From Chrysochromulina tobinii (Eukaryota; Haptophyta; Prymnesiales; Chrysochromulinaceae), in assembly GCA_001275005.1 (NCBI GenBank), contig JWZX01002566.1:1-11806 (forward strand): 11,806 bases of DNA. Reading direction: 5' to 3'. Shown here piece by piece: positions 6,749 through 11,806 of this stretch. The first letter of the stretch is position 1; each line of letters begins with the position of its first letter. A program made the position numbers and the translations under genes. The notes below the pieces were generated by a model that saw only the letters and a list, made by a program, of their open reading frames with translations, had not been told where the DNA came from and made no database searches.

Positions 6749-7525
6749 ATGCGTCTCGTGCACTGTCCTGCGCAGCTTTCCCTCACGACTTCTGCTCTTG
6801 CCTTCAATGCGGCGGTGATGCCGATGCGCCCAGTGGCGCCGGCGATGGGCCGGCTTGCGCAGTCGGTGCGCATGGAGGCCGAGGCGCCTGCGCAGGCTCC
6901 TGCGGCGGCTCCTGCTGTGGAGAAGCCGGCGGCTGCACCGGAGGTCGTGATGAGCCAGGCGCTGCCGTTCCTGGTGCGCCGGGCATCACTCGGGCCGGTC
7001 GGCAAGTATGTGGGCGATGTGGGCTTTGACCCTGTCGGGTGGACGGAGATCTTCCCGATCGAGTGGCTGCGTGAGGCGGAGATCAAGCATTCGCGCGTGG
7101 CGATGCTGGCCTTCCTCGGCTTCGTCTTCACCGACTTCTACCACCTGCCGGGTTTCGACTACACGACGCTGGAGGCGCACGATGCGACCGTCGCGTCGGG
7201 CGCGATGAGTCAGCTGCTTCTGTGGATTGGCCTGCTCGAGGTCATCTCCACCATCAGCATTGACCAGATGCTTCGTGGTTCGGGCCGCGAGCCGGGCGAC
7301 TTTGGCTTCGACCCGATCGGCTTTGGTTCCGACCCGGTGAAGCTCAAGGAGCTGCAGATGAAGGAGCTTGCCAACGGTCGCCTCGCCATGTTCGCCTTCG
7401 GCGGCGTGGTCACGCAGTCGGTGCTGACCGGCAACTCGTTCCCGTACCTCTTTGGCGATGCGGAGACCTTCGGATCGGGAGGCAACTTTGCGTGGAACGT
7501 CGTTGTCACGGCGAGCATGCCTTGA
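6749..7525 (+). CDS. Chlorophyll a/c-type light-harvesting complex protein
   Basis: This is a three-helix thylakoid antenna protein that binds chlorophyll and carotenoid. From the ATG at 6749 it has 258 residues. An upstream in-frame ATG at 6719 would add ten, but the second start begins a typical signal peptide, MRLVHCPAQLSLTTSALAF. It has an ALA/F junction at about residue 18-19, where Phe is favoured at the start of complex-plastid transit peptides. A Pro/Ala-rich stretch (43-65) follows. The mature part has LPFL (72-75), GDVGFDPVGW (89-98), first helix EAEIKHSRVAMLAFLGF with ligands E111, H114 and R116, a central helix near 154-175, a second GDFGFDPIGF (183-192), and third helix KELANGRLAMFAFGG with E206, N209 and R211. 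All chlorophyll-ligand positions expected in helices 1 and 3 are present. The LPFL start and spacing recall the Lhcr/Lhcz-like groups of red-lineage algae; subgroup is not certain. The gene is intact and intronless. Confidence 0.93.
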   Translation: MRLVHCPAQLSLTTSALAFNAAVMPMRPVAPAMGRLAQSVRMEAEAPAQAPAAAPAVEKPAAAPEVVMSQALPFLVRRASLGPVGKYVGDVGFDPVGWTEIFPIEWLREAEIKHSRVAMLAFLGFVFTDFYHLPGFDYTTLEAHDATVASGAMSQLLLWIGLLEVISTISIDQMLRGSGREPGDFGFDPIGFGSDPVKLKELQMKELANGRLAMFAFGGVVTQSVLTGNSFPYLFGDAETFGSGGNFAWNVVVTASMP

Positions 7526-7898
7526 GCCTGCGGATGCACGCGATCGCGGCGGCAACACTCGTAGAACAGATTCAGGCTGGCTGGCCAATTGCGGCGTGGG
7601 AGGGCGTGCGCAGCTCGGGGCCTACGAGCGTGCCCGTGCCGCGGGGTATCTGAGGCCCGACCGCGAATCCTGAGAGGGCGCGTGGCGCCAGGCGCGTGTG
7701 TTGTGTCCGGAGTTTGGTTCGGCATGCATAGACCAAAGTCCAATGAAAGAACGGCTCATTTCGGGAGCTGCGGGAAGTGCAGCAGAAACCACCCCTGAGT
7801 ACGACTTTTGTTAAAGGAATTACCGGTACCGGGACGTCCGCGGCGAGGGACGGACGGACGAGTCGTTCATCTATCACTACGACTGGCGACGCCGCAGG
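7526..7898. other. Spacer downstream of the light-harvesting gene
   Basis: No gene is supported; the first part is presumably the 3' untranslated region. A TACCGGTA palindrome lies at 7821-7828, shortly before the ATG of a small reading frame. Short reading frames on both strands here show no family motif. Confidence 0.5.
7821..7828. promoter_or_regulatory. Palindrome TACCGGTA upstream of a small reading frame
   Basis: This is the spacerless form of the element found at 290, 3989 and 4146. It is about 70 bp before the ATG at 7899, a distance like that of the 4146 copy from its gene. Confidence 0.28.
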
Positions 7899-8171
7899 AT
7901 GGCAACGGCCTCGGACACAAAGATCGACGTGACGCTGGCAGCGACCTTGTATTCGTCATATAACGCGCCTTTGCCGTCGCAGTTGTCGTCGCAGCCCAAC
8001 AGTTGCGATGGGTTGAGCCTATCACAAGCCTCGTCAACCTCCTCGTCGCTGCATCAGCCTGCGAAGATGGGGACAATCGACAAGGCCCTTGCGCGTGATA
8101 AGGAATGGAGAGCTGCTGTGGCGCTGAATGAACAAGCCATCCATGCAGCGCGCCTACGATTGATACAGTGA
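7899..8171 (+). CDS. Small Ser-rich hypothetical protein
   Basis: I do not recognise this 90-residue product. The first half is rich in Ser, Gln and Leu (about 20-52) with no membrane segment. The second half (about 56-90) is a charged, probably helical stretch with Lys, Arg and Ala. Third codon positions favour G/C, which mildly supports coding, and a TACCGGTA palindrome precedes it. It may also be the terminal exon of a larger gene or chance. Confidence 0.3.
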   Translation: MATASDTKIDVTLAATLYSSYNAPLPSQLSSQPNSCDGLSLSQASSTSSSLHQPAKMGTIDKALARDKEWRAAVALNEQAIHAARLRLIQ

Positions 8172-8565
8172 CACGGACCGACGCCGTGAAAGCACTCCAC
8201 TACGAGTATGTCAGTCGAGTACATGCAGCGATAGGTGCTCAAGAACAACTTCGCGCCACCTGGTGCTCCGGTGCTACCCGTTGCTGCTGTTTTGATTTTT
8301 ACTTTTTACCGCAGCACACAGTGCACATGTTACGCTATAACGACGCTAACGACAGCCGCGGGTTAGCTGACTTCCGTGCGTGACCGTACCGCGTACGACC
8401 GCCGCGCACGGGCTCAGCGGTCCTCGCTCGTATACGATGGAAAATGCAAATTAAAAGCATCTGACTTCATCTGACCGGGCGGAAAAGAGCAAGATCGTCA
8501 AAGTGCCAATGGGTTCGTTAGCCCGAGGTACCTGACTCACTGTTGTGCCGATATCTACCACGCTT
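8172..8565. other. Spacer between the small reading frame and the START-like gene
   Basis: No gene is supported. The spacer contains a 10-bp-period doublet (CATCTGAC at 8458-8465 and 8468-8475) and an AT-rich stretch just before it (about 8438-8460). The right end is presumably the 3' untranslated region of the minus-strand START-like gene. Confidence 0.5.
8458..8475. repeat. 10-bp-period doublet CATCTGAC
   Basis: Eight identical bases recur after ten bases, separated by TT. No function is evident. Confidence 0.55.
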
Positions 8566-9463
8566 CTACGCGCGTGTCCATGGACGCCGAAACCCAGCTA
8601 TCGCACCTAACATGGTTTCGGTCCGCACGAAGTAGATCATCCACAGCACGCTCAGAGCCACCGCGCACGCATCTAGGGCCTGCCGCAGCAGCGATGGGCC
8701 GGGCGGCGGTTCCGGCGACGGGGGCGACGACGGCGGCGCGCACACCTTGCGCATGCGCTTCCACGACCAGCGGCATTTGGTGCTGACTGCGGCGCCTCCC
8801 GAAGTCGCCAAGCGCTTGGAAGCCTCGACGCCGACCCACGCAGTGGCCTTGCCGAGGGTCGTCGCGAAGAGGATGTCGATGATTGCCTTGGGCCAGTAGC
8901 CGCGCAATCCGAGAGCGGCCATGTATGTGACGCGCGAGTGCATGCGGCCATCCGCTTGTGGGAGTGGCGCGACGTGCCAGTATCCCACCGAGTCGTCGAG
9001 ATCTGACTCACGGCTGTAGTCGAGCCGGAAGGTCATCGACTGCAGCCGCGGCTCGTACCGCGTCTCGACAAAGTAGGAGACTCGGTAGCCAAGCATCGAC
9101 AGTGTCCACTTTGCGCTAGTCAATGTGACTCCGCCGGATGTTGTCGGTCCGCGGTAGAGTTCCACCGCCGAGACGCCGGGCACCATGCGTGGGTAGTTCT
9201 TGAGGTCGAGGATACCAGTCCCACACTAGCGAAGGCGGTGCTGCGACGTCGAAGGTAGCCATCGCGCGCCCTGCACCGTTCACCTCGACTGTCTGCTGCA
9301 CTGGCTTACCCGAGTTGAGAGTGGCCAGGTCCTTGGCGGAGAGCGGTGGCGGCGGGCCAGGCTTGAAGGGCTCGATCGATCCCTTGTGAATGTGAGGCTT
9401 GTTGGGATCCGCGCCGTGCACGGCCAGGACGAGAAGCGACGCCAGGAGGAGGTTCGACCGCAT
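8566..9463 (-). pseudogene. START/SRPBCC-fold protein with signal peptide and C-terminal membrane anchor, one frame change
   Basis: Two overlapping minus-strand frames make one protein. The first starts at 9463 with a signal peptide (MRSNLLLASLLVLAVHGA) and a Pro-rich linker. It then enters a polyketide-cyclase/START-like fold at MATFDVAAPPSLVWDW, which ends at base 9215. Skipping the base at 9214 continues the fold in the next frame as ILDLKNYPRMVPGVSAVELY, the expected VW-x3-D-x3-YP-x-x-VPGV signature of this superfamily. The rest of the fold runs to about 120 residues past the junction. After it come a basic stretch, a Pro/Ser-rich linker and a membrane helix (ACAVALSVLWMIYF) near the C terminus. 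Such folds bind lipids or other hydrophobic ligands; the ligand here is unknown. The single extra base could be an assembly error, a recent inactivating mutation or, least likely, a programmed shift, so calling it a pseudogene is provisional. Confidence 0.65.
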
Positions 9464-9584
9464 TTGCTCGAGGTCGAATCTCGAATTTGTATCATTGATT
9501 TCGATGCGAGACAAACGTAGAGCCAGCTACTGTACTGTAGATTTGCTCCTCCCATAAACTCCCCTCCCGGCGGCAGCGAAGAGG
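9464..9584. promoter_or_regulatory. Short shared promoter region between the START-like and SGNH/LRR genes
   Basis: Only about 121 bp separate the two divergent ATGs, so both core promoters must overlap or lie inside transcribed sequence. No TATA-like box stands out. The right part is pyrimidine-rich (CTCCTCCCATAAACTCCCCTCCC at about 9546-9568). Confidence 0.35.
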
Positions 9585-9759
9585 ATGTTCGCTCTCTATG
9601 CGCTCACATCTGTACAGAGAGCGACCTGCGATCACCCCGCCGTCGCTAAATGCACACCGGACATTTGCCGCGACCCGACATGGCCATACGAACTCGATCG
9701 TCAGGTACTCATTATTGGAGATGATCTGTTGGCACCCTCGACGTATGGCGGATGCGCGT

Positions 9760-9779
9760 CGGTATCGCTCGGCATCGCT
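9760..9779 (+). repeat. 10-bp tandem duplication inside the SGNH/LRR gene
   Basis: CGGTATCGCT is followed at once by CGGCATCGCT, differing by one base. Counting one unit only brings block I of the SGNH fold into frame with the rest of the protein without a stop. The duplication is therefore the simplest cause of the frame change. Confidence 0.6.
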
Positions 9780-10509
9780 CAAGGCACTGCGCTCGGTTGT
9801 CGAGACTTCCGCCACTGCAGGCGCCTCGCTGCACAACGGGCTCATTTCGACCCAGCTGGGTGGCGCTGGAGTCGGCTGGGTAGTGGTCAGCGCCGGGCTG
9901 AATGACCTGGTCGATGCTGTGTCGCTTGGCACTTCGCTCGACCTGGACACCATCGTCGGGCCGCACGATTCAGGGCGCCTGCCCGATGTGATCGCGACAG
10001 CCGTGCGCGAGGGCGCCAGCGTTGTGCTCGTCGGCTACCCCATCGACGCGCGCTTCGCGGCCGGGGCGGCGCGGGGCCAATTCAATGCGCTGATGGACCG
10101 TTATGCCGCCTACGTCATGCGGCGCCGGGAGCTCGGCGAGAGCATCTTCTTCGTGGGAATGCACGACGTGGCCTACCCGGCGAACGCGAGCCACTTCAGC
10201 GCGGGTGGCCACCGACCCTCTTGGCTCGGTGGAATCCTGATCGGTAGCCGCGTCGCGCGGCTCATGAGCGCCACTTTGCCGCCCGCTGAGGACGCCATCT
10301 TCGAGGCGACGGACGCGCCCTTCGTGTGCGAGCTCGAGCAGCTGCTGGCGAGTGCGGAGCGGCCTGCGAGCCTCGCCGAGTGCACGGTGCTCGAACTACA
10401 AGGGGCGCTCGGGCGGACGGCACTGATGGAGTCCTTCAACATGACGCTCAACGCAACCGTCGAGACCCTGATAGCGGCGCTAGCCGACAGCACTCATCGC
10501 ACGCCACGG

Positions 10510-11325
10510 CTCGACACGCTGCTGCTCGGCTCCAATCCGCAGCTGGCTCATGATGGCAGCGGCAGGGCTCTCGCCGCCGTGTTGCGCGGCCATCGCACTG
10601 TGCGGCACTTGGACTTGAATGGGTGTGACCTGACAGCGGCGGACGTGAGCGTAGTGGCGAGCGCGCTGCTGACACCGCGGACTCTCGCTGATGGCTCGCG
10701 CTCGCCTGCCGCGCTCACGTCTCTCGCGCTCTCGTTCAACCCGAGCATCGGTGCCGCGGGCGCTGCCGCCCTCGCTGAGGCGCTGCGCGAGAACCACATT
10801 CTCGCCAAGCTCCACCTATCCTCGTGCTCGATCGGAGCTGAGGGGGCGAGCTTCCTTGGCGCAGTGTTGGCGGCAGGCGGTGGCCTGGGCCTCGAGGAGC
10901 TGACGCTCGATGCGAACGGCATCGGCGACGAGGGCGCACGCGAGATCGCCGAGGCGCTCCGGAAAGATAATCACACCATCAGCCTTGAGCTGAGTGGCAA
11001 TGGCATCGGGGCATTGGGCATCGAGGCGATTGCGAGGGCCATCACGCCGGCGCCAAGCGAGCCGACGGCCACGACGCTTCAAGGGTGGCCCAGCATTGAG
11101 CCCCGCGCGTCGGCGCTGCGCTCGCTCAACCTCCACAGCAATGACGCTGGCGATGGCGGCGCGGCGGCCTTGGCCGAAATGCTCCGTCAGAATACCAAAT
11201 TAGGCAGCTTAGGCCTGTGGGACAATGGCGTCTCGCGGGTTGGAGCGCAGGCGCTGCTCGAGGCACTCGACGCCAATCGAGTCCTCACACGCCTCTCCCT
11301 CGTCGAGCACAACGATGTGGCCAGC
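10510..11325 (+). repeat. Leucine-rich repeat array (ribonuclease-inhibitor type)
   Basis: Consecutive units begin at LDTLLLGSN, VRHLDLNGC, LTSLALSFN, LAKLHLSSC, LEELTLDAN, ISLELSGN, LRSLNLHSN, LGSLGLWDN and LTRLSLVEHN. Most units continue with an amphipathic helix of the A-x-x-[IL]-A-x-A-L type. A linker rich in Pro, Thr and Ser (about bases 11047-11115) interrupts the array after the sixth unit. Confidence 0.85.
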
Positions 11326-11505
11326 ATGTTCGTCGACGTGGCAAAGCGGCTCGACGCGGCGGTCGCGCGGAATGCAGAGGCCCACGCATTGGGCGGCGCA
11401 CCCTTTGATCGCGAGGGCCAGTCGAATCACGCGAAGGCCCTGGCCGATCATCCAGACGCGGGCGTCTGGTCGGCATACGTCTTGCCACAAGCGACGAGGT
11501 ATTAG

Positions 11506-11806
11506 CCGCTCGCGTCGTTTATCACGTCGTCGCCGTTACGTGCACGTCTCTCCACTCTCGCGTCTCGGCGTCGTCTGTATTCGTCTGTATTCGTCACGCC
11601 TCGGACTGCGCAGTGCGCTGATTCCTGATAGAGCGTATCTCCGGTCCCGCACCCGCGTTAAAATAACTGCCCGGCGCGCACACGGTGTGGTGTCTCGGAC
11701 CACTCAACTACCACTCAACGCCGCCACATGTGGACGCCGCACGCCCGCACCGGCCACCGCGCCGCCGCGCGCCGGCGCCGCGCCCGGGCGCGCGGCCGGC
11801 GCGGCG
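11506..11806. other. Spacer at the right edge with a GC-extreme end
   Basis: No gene is supported. The first part is presumably the 3' untranslated region of the LRR gene. A 10-bp repeat (TCGTCTGTAT) lies at 11571-11595. From about 11740 the sequence is almost pure G and C and rich in palindromes, including CGCGCCCGGGCGCG at 11779-11792. Confidence 0.5.
11571..11595. repeat. 10-bp tandem repeat TCGTCTGTAT, two and a half copies
   Basis: Two identical 10-base units are followed by a five-base partial unit. It is the cleanest of the 10-11 bp tandem repeats in this window. Confidence 0.8.

Larger units (their letters stand above)
9585..11505 (+). pseudogene. SGNH-hydrolase-like domain fused to leucine-rich repeats, with a frame change
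   Basis: Block I of an SGNH/GDSL hydrolase, VLIIGDDLLAPSTYGG (bases 9705-9752), is in the frame starting at ATG 9585. Blocks II (TAGASLHNG), III (VVVSAGLND, bases about 9883-9906) and V (NASHFSAGGH, about 10183-10212) are in the next frame, open to TAA 11503-11505. The order and spacing fit one fold, so the frames belong together. The shift lies next to a 10-bp tandem duplication at 9760-9779 whose length explains it exactly. From about base 10510, eight or nine ribonuclease-inhibitor-type leucine-rich repeats of about 28 residues follow, with L-x-x-L-x-L-x-x-N and G-x-x-G-A-x-x-[IL]-A-x-A-L cores. The nucleophile Ser of GDS is Asp and the Asp of the D-x-x-H motif is Asn, while His is kept, so enzyme activity is doubtful. 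No signal peptide is obvious. The role is unknown; binding or scaffolding by the repeats is inferred. Confidence 0.65.

Noticed and set aside
8168-8383. A 71-residue plus-strand frame after the small Ser-rich frame
   Set aside because: It has only a GTG at its beginning, overlaps the stop of the preceding frame and has no motif or codon bias.
9762-9820. A possible 59-bp intron (GTATCG...ACTGCAG) in the SGNH/LRR gene
   Set aside because: Removing it would put the following exon in the wrong frame and would delete the segment aligning with the region before block II. The 10-bp duplication explains the frame change better.
1-11806. CRISPR arrays, insertion sequences, attachment sites or a defence island
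   Set aside because: No spaced direct-repeat array, transposase motif or long terminal inverted repeat was seen, and the gene content is that of an algal nuclear genome.

Overview
The window is GC-rich, mostly intronless nuclear DNA from a eukaryotic alga with a complex plastid. A haptophyte is the best guess. The evidence is a chlorophyll a/c-type light-harvesting protein and an RsmI-type rRNA methyltransferase, both with N-terminal presequences of the kind used for complex plastids, plus a SET/MYND lysine methyltransferase, a eukaryotic heliorhodopsin, a Cys-rich repeat fragment of a kind common in haptophyte proteins, and one convincing spliceosomal 3' splice site at the left edge. The taxon is inferred from protein style; no rRNA or other marker gene is present.

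Layout from left to right. The 3' end of an upstream gene carrying a Cys-rich repeat lies at 43-274 (+), just after a probable intron end, and appears to change frame. A full-length heliorhodopsin lies at 636-1589 (+). A long Ala-rich, probably membrane-bound protein of unknown family lies at 2205-3650 (+). A probably plastid-targeted 16S rRNA 2'-O-methyltransferase (RsmI) at 4210-5307 (+) converges on a SET/MYND protein at 5416-6492 (-). The SET gene is divergently arranged with a light-harvesting complex gene at 6749-7525 (+), so the two share a promoter region of about 256 bp. A small Ser-rich reading frame of doubtful status lies at 7899-8171 (+). A second head-to-head pair follows: a secreted or lumenal START/SRPBCC-fold protein with a C-terminal membrane anchor at 8566-9463 (-), and a fusion of an SGNH-hydrolase-like domain with leucine-rich repeats at 9585-11505 (+). 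In both members of this pair the recognisable domain continues across a change of frame. The window ends in an extremely GC-rich palindromic tract.

Functional picture. Three genes relate to light or the plastid (heliorhodopsin, RsmI, light-harvesting protein), but the genes look individually transcribed and no operon-like logic is expected. The points most worth a second look are the SGNH-like/LRR fusion with substituted catalytic residues, the frame change in that gene that a 10-bp tandem duplication would exactly explain, the many 10-11 bp tandem doublets scattered through the spacers, and the recurrence of a TACCG(C)CGGTA palindrome upstream of plus-strand genes. I did not find a defence-type or otherwise clearly new multi-gene system.
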